From positions 1-37,675 of the forward strand of contig JADIMU010000017.1 in assembly GCA_017694495.1 (NCBI GenBank): a stretch of DNA of 37,675 bases, written 5' to 3'. This document shows positions 31,249 to 37,675 of the stretch, piece after piece. The translations under genes and the position numbers were made by a program. This DNA is from Candidatus Aphodenecus pullistercoris (lineage in GTDB: Bacteria > Spirochaetota > Spirochaetia > Sphaerochaetales > Sphaerochaetaceae). The stretch's first letter is position 1. The number at the start of each line of letters is the position of its first letter. The notes under the pieces were generated by a model, which was given only the letters and a program-made list of their open reading frames with translations, made no database searches and had not been told where the DNA came from.

Positions 31249-31977
31249 ATGCTTGCTTTGCACGACATACACTGGTCCACACCCGAGGGCGTGCCCATAC
31301 TCAAGGGGCTCGACCTCGAGATCGGGGACAGGGGACTTGCCGTCATCACAGGACCCAACGGAGGTGGAAAGACGACGCTCGCCAAACTGGTCGCCGGACT
31401 GATCCACCCCGACAGCGGAAGGATCCTCCTCGACGGCGAGGATATCACGGATCTTGACGTCACCGAACGGGCGAGGAAGGGAATCAGCTACGCCTTCCAG
31501 CAGCCGGTGCGCTTCAAGGGACTTACAGTACGCGACCTTCTGTGCCTGGGCAGCGGAAGGCAGCTCGACGAGAAGGATGTGTGCTCACTACTGTCCAAAG
31601 TCGGGCTGTGCGCCAAGGACTACAAGGACAGGGAGGTCAACGCCTCCCTCTCAGGTGGTGAGATCAAGCGCATCGAGATCGCATCCGTCCTCGCCCGCCA
31701 GAGCCGCCTCGTCATCTTCGATGAGCCGGAGGCTGGAATCGACCTGTGGTCGTTCAACGGCCTGATCGAGGCCTTCGAGGAGATGAAGAGGAGCCACGAT
31801 GCAAGCGAGGTCATCATCAGCCATCAGGAGAGGATACTCGCCGTGGCGGACCGCATCATCGTCGTCGAGGGAGGCAAGGTCGTCAAGGACGGCCCCAGGG
31901 AGGAGGTGCTCCCGACGCTCGCGACGATCTCGCCCTGTCCCATGGGACGCGATGCCATTACGGGGGTGAGGCTATGA
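31249..31977 (+). CDS. smsC: SufC-like ATPase (SmsC) of a two-gene iron-sulfur assembly system
   Basis: The 242-residue soluble ATPase of the SufC type has Walker A 'GPNGGGKTTLAKLVAGL' (about residues 35-51), the Q-loop 'ISYAFQQPVRFKGLTV', signature 'LSGGEIKRIEIASVLAR', Walker B 'LVIFDEPEAGIDLWS' and 'VIISHQERILAVAD'. SufC drives the shape change of the SufB scaffold during Fe-S cluster assembly. AGGAGG lies 7 nt before ATG 31249; an upstream Met lacks a ribosome site. It overlaps the SufB-like gene by 4 bp. Only these two genes are present, as in the SMS (SUF-like minimal) systems. Confidence 0.88.
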   Translation: MLALHDIHWSTPEGVPILKGLDLEIGDRGLAVITGPNGGGKTTLAKLVAGLIHPDSGRILLDGEDITDLDVTERARKGISYAFQQPVRFKGLTVRDLLCLGSGRQLDEKDVCSLLSKVGLCAKDYKDREVNASLSGGEIKRIEIASVLARQSRLVIFDEPEAGIDLWSFNGLIEAFEEMKRSHDASEVIISHQERILAVADRIIVVEGGKVVKDGPREEVLPTLATISPCPMGRDAITGVRL

Positions 31978-32897
31978 GCACACGTGATGAACTGCTTGAC
32001 CTGATCTCCGACTGGAAGAAGATCAAGAAGGAAGGCTGCGCCCACAACATCAGAGAGAACGGAAAGAGCGTAGAAAGGCTGAGCACAGATGAGATCGAGA
32101 TCACGCCCAAAGCCGACGGCAGCGGTCTCGACATCCACGTCAAGGCGGGAGTCAAGGGAAAGAAGGTCGCCATCCCCGCATGCGTCACAGCGGCCGACAT
32201 AGACGACCTGGTCTACAACGACTTCTTCATCGCGGAAGGCGCCGATGTCACGATCATCGCAGGCTGCGGCATCCACGTCCACAACGGAGAGGCAGCCAGG
32301 CACAGCGGCATCCACCGCTTCTTCCTGGCCCCACACAGCAAGGTGCTCTATCTGGAGAAGCATGTCGGAACCGGAGGAACGAGGGACACGAAGCGTGTGA
32401 TCGACCCTGTGACCGAGGTCACTCTGGGGGAAGGCAGCACGCTCGAGATGGACACGAGCCAGATCGGAGGCGTCGATGAGACGAGGCGCGTCACACGTGG
32501 CAGCCTCGCGTCCGGCGCCAGGCTCATCGTCAAGGAACACCTCCTCACGGAAGGTGTGGAGAAGGCCTCCACCGACTTCGAGATCACATTGGAAGGGGAT
32601 GACAGCGCTGTCGACCTCGTCTCCCGCTCCGTCGCCAGAGGCCACTCGAGCCAGAGCTACCGCTCTGTGATCACAGGCAAGGCGCGGTGCACAGGACACA
32701 GCGAGTGCGACGCCATAATCACGGAGGAAGGACGCGTCAGCGCGAGTCCGGCCCTCAACGCGGAAAGCCAGGACGCTTCCCTGATCCACGAGGCCGCAAT
32801 CGGCAAGATCGCAGGCGAGCAGATCATGAAGCTGCGCACCTTCGGCCTCAGCGAGGAGGAGGCGGAGCAGAAGATAATTGAGGGCTTCCTCAGGTAG
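31974..32897 (+). CDS. smsB: SufB/SufD-like scaffold (SmsB)
   Basis: The 307-residue protein has the SufBD beta-helix core, with 'IAEGADVTIIAGCGIHVHNGEAARHSGIHRFFLAP' (about residues 85-120) and a C-terminal 'GKARCTGHSECDAIITEEGRVSASPALNAESQDASLIHEAAIGKI' that holds the conserved Cys and His-Glu region. It is shorter than E. coli SufB (495 residues) and lacks its long N-terminal part. It should form a complex with the preceding ATPase and build Fe-S clusters in the cytoplasm. No cysteine desulfurase or SufE/SufU gene is adjacent. The ATG overlaps the smsC stop (ATGA) and a terminator follows. Confidence 0.88.
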   Translation: MSTRDELLDLISDWKKIKKEGCAHNIRENGKSVERLSTDEIEITPKADGSGLDIHVKAGVKGKKVAIPACVTAADIDDLVYNDFFIAEGADVTIIAGCGIHVHNGEAARHSGIHRFFLAPHSKVLYLEKHVGTGGTRDTKRVIDPVTEVTLGEGSTLEMDTSQIGGVDETRRVTRGSLASGARLIVKEHLLTEGVEKASTDFEITLEGDDSAVDLVSRSVARGHSSQSYRSVITGKARCTGHSECDAIITEEGRVSASPALNAESQDASLIHEAAIGKIAGEQIMKLRTFGLSEEEAEQKIIEGFLR

Positions 32898-32906
32898 CCC
32901 ACCACA

Positions 32907-32941
32907 GGCCGGGCCATGACGACCATGTGCCCGGCCATTTT
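32907..32941 (+). terminator. Terminator of the SUF-like operon
   Basis: GGCCGGGC (32907-32914) and GCCCGGCC (32929-32936) form a perfect 8-bp stem followed by ATTTT. It lies 10 bp after the stop codon. Confidence 0.75.
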
Positions 32942-32955
32942 ACAAGCGGAAGTAC

Positions 32956-32983
32956 TTGACAGAACAGTTGACAAATCAATAAT
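32956..32983 (+). promoter_or_regulatory. Promoter of the marR-exporter operon
   Basis: A perfect TTGACA (32956-32961), a 16-nt spacer and AATAAT (32978-32983, 5 of 6) form the promoter. Its -10 lies in the centre of a long palindrome, so a bound regulator would block RNA polymerase. Confidence 0.6.
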
Positions 32984-32994
32984 TGACTTGTCAA
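32968..32994 (+). promoter_or_regulatory. 27-bp palindrome, likely MarR operator
   Basis: Arms of 12 bp starting TTGACAA and ending TTGTCAA flank a TAA centre with a single mismatch. Another TTGACA copy lies 12 bp upstream. The site covers the -10 of the promoter and is the likely autorepression operator of the MarR protein encoded 13 bp downstream. Confidence 0.6.
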
Positions 32995-33006
32995 GGAAAA
33001 ACTGCG

Positions 33007-33441
33007 ATGACACTCACACTCCATCAACTGCTCTTCCGCACCTTCCATGCGCAGAACAACGTCCTCCAGCCGCTTCGGGAGGAGCTCGGTCTGGGACGTG
33101 GCCAGCCCAAGATGCTGACCTACCTCGCGGATCATGGCCCAAGCAGCCAGGGCGCAATGGCCAACCACTTCGACATAGACCCCGCCGCAGTCTCACGCAT
33201 GGCGGAGACGCTGAGCCAGAACGGCTTCCTTACCCGCACCGAGGACGAGGGAGACAGGAGAAGCAAACGTCTTGAGCTCACGGCGAAGGGCCAGAATGCC
33301 GCCGAGATCTGGAAGGAGCGCTGCGCCAGCATGGAATCGCGCATGCTCGACGGCTTCAGCGAGGAGGAGAAGAGCGAACTCGTGAGGCTGCTGAACAGGC
33401 TCTACCTCAACGTGAGGAATGGAGGTCTGGAACGTGGCTGA
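33007..33441 (+). CDS. MarR-family transcriptional regulator
   Basis: The 144-residue protein has the MarR winged-helix domain: 'GLGRGQPKMLTYLADHGPSSQGAMANHFDIDPAAVSRMAETLSQNGFLTRTEDEGDRRSKRLELTAKG' (about residues 29-95), with helical dimer arms at both ends. It probably represses its own operon through the 27-bp palindrome just upstream and senses a substrate of the exporter. ATG 33007 is preceded by AAGGA 10 nt upstream; the in-frame TTG at 32983 overlaps the -10 and is unlikely. Its end overlaps the first exporter gene by 8 bp. Confidence 0.92.
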   Translation: MTLTLHQLLFRTFHAQNNVLQPLREELGLGRGQPKMLTYLADHGPSSQGAMANHFDIDPAAVSRMAETLSQNGFLTRTEDEGDRRSKRLELTAKGQNAAEIWKERCASMESRMLDGFSEEEKSELVRLLNRLYLNVRNGGLERG

Positions 33442-35164
33442 CCTCAGAAAGCTTCTTGGCATGCTCGGCCCCTATCGCAGGGACCTCGTCCTGGCCTGCC
33501 TCCTCATCATAGTGGAGACGAGCTTCGAGCTGATCATTCCCACGATGATGGCCTCCCTGATCGACATCGGAGTGGCCAACGGCGACGTCGGCTACATGCT
33601 CCACAAGGGTGGACAGATGGCCCTGTGCGCCATCCTCGCCCTGGCGACAGGCTTGGCCTATGCGCGCTTCGCGGCCCGCGCCGCCTACGGCTGGGGCGCC
33701 GGGATAAGGGAGGCGGAGTACTCCAGCCTCCAGAACTACGCATTCTCGAACATCGACAAGTACGAGACGAGCTCCCTCGTCACGAGGATGACCAGCGACG
33801 TGACCGTCATGCAGAACACGATCAACAACGGACTCAGACCGCTGGTCAGGGCTCCTGTGATGCTCATCCTCGGCATAGTATTCTCCTTCTCGATGAACGC
33901 CCAGCTGGCGCTCGTCTTCATCATCCTGACCCCAATCCTGGGCTTCGTCCTCTTCTCCATCGTCCGTCGGGTGGCTCCGATGTACTCCATCCTGCAGAAG
34001 ACAGTCGATGGCCTGAACTCCGTCGTAGAGGAGAATCTGCGCGCGATCAGGACGGTGAAGGCTTTCGTAAGGGGGACTTTCGAAGAGGAGAAGTTCGATG
34101 AGGTCAACGATGGACTGCGCTCGACGGCCACGAAGACGAACGCCACCGCCGTCCTCAACATGCCAGTCTTCCAGACCGTCATGTACTTCTGCGTCGTGTG
34201 CATCATGTTCTTCGGCGGCTCGATGATCCTCCTGGGCAGGCTGCAGGTGGGAGAGCTGACCGGCTTCCTGAGCTATGTGATGCAGGTGCTGAACTCGATG
34301 ATGATGCTCTCCAACGTCTTCCTTCTCCTGACACGCTCGCTGGCATCGGCCTCAAGGATTGCGGCCGTCCTCGATGAGGAGCCCGCCTTGAAGGAAAGAA
34401 AGGATCCGGTGATGGAAGTCGCATCCAGCGATGTCGTCTTCGACCATGTGAGCTTCAAATACTCGCAGGATGCCAAAGAGGAGACGCTCGAGGACATCAC
34501 ACTCACCATGCCCGCCGGCTCGACGATAGGCATCCTCGGTGGAACCGGAAGCGGCAAGAGCTCGCTCGTACAGCTCATCGACCGCCTCTACGACGTGGAC
34601 AAGGGAGCAGTACGCATTGGGGGCGTGGACGTCAGGGACTACAGCCTGAGCGTGCTGCGTGATGCCGTCGGCATGGTCCTCCAGAAGAACCTCCTCTTCA
34701 GCGGAAGCGTGCGCGACAACCTGCGCTGGGGCGCCGAGGAGGCCAGCGACGATGAGATCTGGGCCGCGTGCGGCATCGCAGGAGCCGCAGAGTTCCTGAG
34801 GCGTTTTCCACAGGGACTCGACACCGAGCTCGGCCAGGGAGGCGTCAACGTATCGGGTGGCCAGAAACAGAGGCTGTGCATAGCCCGCGCCCTCTTGAAG
34901 AAGCCGCGCATCCTGATCTTCGACGACTCGACGAGCGCAGTCGACACTGCCACCGAGAAGGAGATCAGGGACAGCCTCAAGAAGCTTGAGGGTGTGACGA
35001 AGATCTTCATAGCGCAGCGCATCTCCAGCGTGATGGAGGCGCAGCGGATCTTCATCCTGGACAATGGACGCCTCGTCGACAGCGGCACCCACGACGAACT
35101 GCTCAGGACAAGCAGGATCTATCAGGAGATATACGAATCGCAGATCAAGGGAGGAAGCCTCTGA
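33434..35164 (+). CDS. Heterodimeric ABC exporter, subunit A (degenerate Walker B Glu)
   Basis: This half-transporter of 576 residues has an N-terminal six-segment export domain (about 1-310) and an ATPase domain with Walker A 'GGTGSGKSSLVQLI', signature 'VSGGQKQRLCIARAL' and Walker B 'ILIFDDSTSAVD'. The residue after the Walker B Asp is Asp instead of the catalytic Glu, which marks the non-hydrolysing site of heterodimeric exporters such as TM287. I chose GTG 33434, which has GGAGG 8 nt upstream; ATG 33419 has no well-spaced Shine-Dalgarno sequence. The gene is coupled to marR and to subunit B. The substrate may be a drug, lipid or peptide. Confidence 0.9.
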   Translation: MADLRKLLGMLGPYRRDLVLACLLIIVETSFELIIPTMMASLIDIGVANGDVGYMLHKGGQMALCAILALATGLAYARFAARAAYGWGAGIREAEYSSLQNYAFSNIDKYETSSLVTRMTSDVTVMQNTINNGLRPLVRAPVMLILGIVFSFSMNAQLALVFIILTPILGFVLFSIVRRVAPMYSILQKTVDGLNSVVEENLRAIRTVKAFVRGTFEEEKFDEVNDGLRSTATKTNATAVLNMPVFQTVMYFCVVCIMFFGGSMILLGRLQVGELTGFLSYVMQVLNSMMMLSNVFLLLTRSLASASRIAAVLDEEPALKERKDPVMEVASSDVVFDHVSFKYSQDAKEETLEDITLTMPAGSTIGILGGTGSGKSSLVQLIDRLYDVDKGAVRIGGVDVRDYSLSVLRDAVGMVLQKNLLFSGSVRDNLRWGAEEASDDEIWAACGIAGAAEFLRRFPQGLDTELGQGGVNVSGGQKQRLCIARALLKKPRILIFDDSTSAVDTATEKEIRDSLKKLEGVTKIFIAQRISSVMEAQRIFILDNGRLVDSGTHDELLRTSRIYQEIYESQIKGGSL

Positions 35165-36966
35165 TGCCAAGGATAGTAAGCGCGAAGAAACCACAAAGGC
35201 TCGGCTACACGGTCAGACGGCTGCTGGGCTACATGGGACGCCACAAGTTCTCCCTGCTCGCAGTCGCCCTCCTCGTCATCCTGAGCGTCGCATGCAACCT
35301 GCTCGGTACCTATATGATCAGTCCCGTGATCGACGGCCTTGTCGATGGAGGTGGAATGGCATCCCTCGTCAAAGGCGTCGCGCTGACTGCGCTGATCTAC
35401 ATCATCGGAGTGCTCGCGGCCCTGGGCTACAGCCAGATCATGGCGCGCAGCAGCCAGCAGATCGTCTACGACATCCGCGCCGACCTCTTCAACCACATGC
35501 AGGACCTGCCGCTCAGCTACTTCGACAGCCACCAGCATGGCGATGTGATGAGCTACTACACAAACGACGTCGACACGATCAGCGATGCTCTGAACAACAG
35601 CTTCGCCGCCGTAGTCAAGAACGGCTTCCAGATTCTGGGCACGATGAGCATGCTCATCATCCTGAACTGGAGGCTGTCCCTGATCGTCGCAGTCTCATAC
35701 ACATTCATGTTCCTCTACGTCCGCTTCTCGGCAGGACGGAGCAAGTCATACTACAAGAGGCAGCAGGCCAGCCTCGGCGCCCTGGACGGATACATACAGG
35801 AGATGGTCGCAGGCCAGAAGGTCATCAAGGTCTTCAACCACGAGAAGGCGAATCTCGAAGGCTTCAGGAAGCTCAACAGCGAGCTCCAGGCCATGGGTGG
35901 AGCAGCACAGGCCTATGCCTCCACCATGATTCCCGCCGTCGTGAGCATCTCCTTCCTCACCTACACCATAGTCTCCTTGTGTGGCGGCTTCATGGCCCTT
36001 GGCGGCCTGACCACCCTTGGAGCGCTGGCAAGCTATCTGGTCTTCGTCCGTCAGGCGGCGGCTCCAATCAACCAGTTCACACAGCAGAGCAACTTCCTCC
36101 TCTCCTCACTGGCAGGAGCGGAGAGGATCTTCATGCTCATAGACAGGAAGAAGGAAGTCGACGAGGGCACGGTCAGACTCGAGACGACCTCACACGGCTG
36201 GGTCTGGAGGGACGGCGACGCCATCATCCCATTGAAGGGAGATGTGCGCTTCGACGACGTCTCCTTCTCCTATGTCGAGGACCATCCTGTGCTCAAGCAT
36301 GTGACGCTCTATGCGAAACCGGGCCAGAAGATCGCCTTCGTCGGTTCGACAGGAGCTGGAAAGACGACGATAACCAACCTGATCAACCGTTTCTATGACG
36401 TCGACAGCGGACGGATCCTCTTCGATGGCATAGACGTCAGGAGGATAAGGAAGGACGACCTGAGACGTTCTCTGGGCATGGTGCTCCAGGACACTCACCT
36501 CTTCACTGCGACGATAAGGGAGAACATCCGCTACGGGCGTCTTGATGCGAGCGACAGCCAGGTCGAGGAGGCCGCGCGCATCGCGAACGCCGACTCCTTC
36601 ATCAGGCGTCTTCCCAATGGCTATGACACGATGGTCGTCGCTGATGGAGCGAACCTCTCCAGTGGGCAGAGGCAGCTGCTCGCCATCGCCAGGGCGGCTG
36701 TCGCAAATCCTCCCGTGCTCATCCTTGACGAGGCGACAAGCAACATCGACACCAGGACGGAGGATCTGATAGAGCGAGGCATGGACAGCCTCATGGAGGG
36801 TCGTACCGTCTTCGTCATAGCCCATCGGCTCTCGACGGTCAGGAATGCGGATGCCATCATGGTGCTGGAGCATGGACAGATTGTCGAAAGGGGCGACCAT
36901 GACGACCTGATGAGCCAGCGCGGGCGCTACTACAAGCTCTACACAGGCATGTTTGAGCTCAGTTAA
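35164..36966 (+). CDS. Heterodimeric ABC exporter, subunit B (canonical Walker B, altered signature)
   Basis: The 600-residue half-transporter has a six-segment export domain (about residues 20-330) and an ATPase domain with Walker A 'GSTGAGKTTITNLINRF', signature 'LSSGQRQLLAIARAA' and Walker B 'VLILDEATSNIDTRTE' with the catalytic Glu. The signature has LSSGQ instead of LSGGQ. This altered signature with the Asp in subunit A builds one degenerate ATP site, while the other site is intact, as in TM287/TM288. ATG 35164 overlaps the stop of subunit A (TGATG). An AT-rich hairpin after the stop may end the operon. Confidence 0.92.
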   Translation: MPRIVSAKKPQRLGYTVRRLLGYMGRHKFSLLAVALLVILSVACNLLGTYMISPVIDGLVDGGGMASLVKGVALTALIYIIGVLAALGYSQIMARSSQQIVYDIRADLFNHMQDLPLSYFDSHQHGDVMSYYTNDVDTISDALNNSFAAVVKNGFQILGTMSMLIILNWRLSLIVAVSYTFMFLYVRFSAGRSKSYYKRQQASLGALDGYIQEMVAGQKVIKVFNHEKANLEGFRKLNSELQAMGGAAQAYASTMIPAVVSISFLTYTIVSLCGGFMALGGLTTLGALASYLVFVRQAAAPINQFTQQSNFLLSSLAGAERIFMLIDRKKEVDEGTVRLETTSHGWVWRDGDAIIPLKGDVRFDDVSFSYVEDHPVLKHVTLYAKPGQKIAFVGSTGAGKTTITNLINRFYDVDSGRILFDGIDVRRIRKDDLRRSLGMVLQDTHLFTATIRENIRYGRLDASDSQVEEAARIANADSFIRRLPNGYDTMVVADGANLSSGQRQLLAIARAAVANPPVLILDEATSNIDTRTEDLIERGMDSLMEGRTVFVIAHRLSTVRNADAIMVLEHGQIVERGDHDDLMSQRGRYYKLYTGMFELS

Positions 36967-36987
36967 GTTGTTGCATGAAAGCATCTT

Positions 36988-37009
36988 GCAAAAATCTTTC
37001 AATTTTTGC
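36988..37009 (+). terminator. Possible AT-rich hairpin after the exporter operon
   Basis: GCAAAAAT and ATTTTTGC form an 8-bp stem with a 6-base loop 21 bp after the stop. The 3' side has no T-run, so a terminator role is uncertain. Confidence 0.3.
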
Positions 37010-37020
37010 CGACTTTCTTG

Positions 37021-37049
37021 TTGACAATCACTCTGGATTCTGGTAGTTT
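37021..37049 (+). promoter_or_regulatory. Probable promoter of tRNA-Asp
   Basis: TTGACA (37021-37026), a 17-nt spacer and TAGTTT (37044-37049) lie 12 bp before the tRNA. The -35 is perfect and the -10 weak. Confidence 0.45.
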
Positions 37050-37060
37050 TAGCCTCGCAT

Positions 37061-37134
37061 GTGGGAGTAGCGAAGCTGGTTATCGCGCTGGCCTGTCACG
37101 CCGGAGATCGCGGGTTCGAGCCCCGTCTCTCACG
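37061..37134 (+). tRNA. tRNA-Asp (anticodon GUC)
   Basis: A 74-nt cloverleaf can be drawn. The acceptor stem is GTGGGAG with CTCTCAC (one G-U pair), the D arm GCG...CGC, the anticodon arm CTGGC-CTGTCAC-GCCGG with anticodon GTC, and the T arm GCGGG-TTCGAGC-CCCGT. The discriminator base is G73, an identity element of tRNA-Asp. The CCA end is not encoded. A strong terminator follows 8 bp later. The 3' half of tRNA genes is a common integration site for mobile elements, and IS remnants lie downstream. Confidence 0.93.
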
Positions 37135-37142
37135 AATGTATA

Positions 37143-37175
37143 ATAACTCTATACGTTGTATAGAGTTATTTTTTT
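37143..37175 (+). terminator. Terminator of tRNA-Asp
   Basis: ATAACTCTATAC and GTATAGAGTTAT form a perfect 12-bp stem with a GTT loop, followed by seven T. Confidence 0.88.
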
Positions 37176-37200
37176 ATTCGTGGGTCTGTTTTGTGGGAAG

Positions 37201-37233
37201 GCTGACCAAAAGCTGACCAAATGCTGACCAATT
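37201..37233 (+). repeat. Three tandem 11-bp direct repeats
   Basis: GCTGACCAAAA, GCTGACCAAAT and GCTGACCAATT follow one another without gaps. They lie between the tRNA terminator and an IS66-like end. They may be remnants of an integration module or binding sites; no gene covers them. Confidence 0.75.
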
Positions 37234-37257
37234 GCGATTTCCGTTGCACACTTTTGC

Positions 37258-37274
37258 GTAAGCGGAACTTAACC
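37258..37274 (+). mobile_element. Left terminal repeat of an IS66-family element (candidate)
   Basis: GTAAGCGGAACTTAACC begins with GTAA, the usual outer end of IS66-family terminal repeats, and lies 42 bp upstream of an IS66 TnpB-like frame in the correct orientation. The other end is outside the window, so the match cannot be confirmed. Confidence 0.5.
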
Positions 37275-37316
37275 TCTAGTTACAGAAGCAGGGTATCAGG
37301 CAGTAGTCTATGAGGC

Positions 37317-37499
37317 ATGGAAATAAAACTCGAAGAATACGACTACTACATCCATTCGGGCTACACCGACATGAGGAAACAGGCCAGGACACTGGCACTG
37401 CTGGTACAGAACGAGATGGAGCTCAATCCATTTGACAGGAGCATCTTTGTCTTCTGCGGTCTATGCGAAGACATCGTCACTGGAGTACTGGAGCAATGA
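37317..37499 (+). pseudogene. tnpB: IS66-family TnpB (Orf2)-like fragment
   Basis: The 60-residue frame contains 'IHSGYTDMRKQARTLALLVQNEMELNPFDRSIFVFCG' (about residues 12-48), the hallmark of IS66 Orf2 proteins. These usually have about 110-120 residues and continue with a conserved 'LYW...F...KRLE' region. Here the frame ends after 12 unrelated residues, while a shifted frame reads 'LEYWSNEVFHWP' over the same place, so a frameshift is likely. No Orf1 precedes it, and TnpC would be beyond the window. TnpB is essential in some IS66 elements but its biochemical role is unclear. Confidence 0.7.
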
Positions 37500-37675
37500 G
37501 GTCTTCCATTGGCCCTGCCGGATACATGTCTATACATCCGACAACGAAGATGCCGGCAGGAGGGGGATGAAGCTGGACATGAAGCTTGCCGAATGCTTCA
37601 GGGAGCTCAATGCAGGAGACTGGAACGAGGCCCATGTCGCCCTTTATGCAAAGTATTTCGACATGAATGTGGAGA
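37500..37675 (+). other. Open frame to window end, unrecognised
   Basis: One plus-strand frame, entered by a shift near 37465, stays open to the edge. It includes an ATG at 37567 with AGGAGG three bases before it, encoding 'MKLDMKLAECFRELNAGDWN' and beyond. I do not recognise it. It may be the shifted remainder of the IS66 region or a separate small gene. Confidence 0.3.

Noticed and set aside
31225-31258. ATGCTTGCTT direct repeat around the smsC start
   Set aside because: A two-copy 10-bp repeat at the start codon is probably chance; the second copy has the ribosome site and is taken as the start.
37201-37233. Triple direct repeat as a CRISPR array
   Set aside because: The 11-bp units are too short, have no spacers between them, and no cas genes are present in the window.

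Overview
The window looks like a GC-rich chromosome segment of a free-living or gut-associated spirochaete, most likely a Sphaerochaeta relative. This is an inference from gene content: solute-binding proteins whose signal peptides end in 'VFANG', 'LFANG' or 'VFAGG', a carD-ispD-ispF run, a flavin-dependent thymidylate synthase, a type III glutamine synthetase and a two-gene SUF-like system. No 16S rRNA is present to confirm it. Genes are tightly packed and both ends carry insertion-sequence debris.

Layout. 1-480: the start of an IS200/IS605 transposase and the broken 5' end of a sugar-binding protein gene. 604-5213: an AraC regulator, uvrC, an esterase and a CmpB-like membrane protein. 5207-9590 (minus strand): a tightly coupled six-gene operon, malQ-rsmE-thyX-DUF5655-EndoIII-like-DUF2200. 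9762-11529: carD-ispD-ispF. 11582-15877: a RecA/KaiC-fold ATPase, a CNNM/CorC-type membrane protein, a TetR regulator and a sugar-importer ATPase of the UgpC/MsmK type. 16017-18797: aspartate kinase and a MATE exporter. 18892-22125: a polar amino-acid ABC importer with two paralogous binding proteins, each behind an ArgR-like box. 22132-23456: an HTH membrane protein and a small hydrolase. 23535-31074: a glutamine block, glnA (type I)-ANTAR regulator-glnN (type III), then pyrG and the divergent asnB. 31249-32897: SufC/SufB-like SMS genes. 33007-36966: a MarR regulator and a heterodimeric ABC exporter. 37061-37134: tRNA-Asp(GUC), followed by a triple direct repeat and the left end of an IS66-type element.

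The most interesting signal is in the glutamine block. The leaders of glnA, pyrG and asnB each carry, close to the predicted RNA 5' end, a small hairpin with an AAGGRY hexaloop (A1 and G4, as in ANTAR target RNAs). In each leader its 3' arm is also the 5' arm of a terminator hairpin that ends just before the Shine-Dalgarno sequence. An ANTAR-domain regulator is encoded between the two glutamine synthetase genes. All four enzymes make or consume glutamine, so I propose one antitermination regulon. In these leaders I see only one hexaloop hairpin, not the two of described ANTAR targets.

A second pattern is that at least nine operon-leading genes (araC, uvrC, esterase, cmpB-like, malQ, carD, tetR, mate, hydrolase) have a -10-like hexamer 6-10 nt before the start codon and no convincing Shine-Dalgarno sequence. 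This suggests that leaderless mRNAs are common here, beside genes that have strong Shine-Dalgarno sequences.
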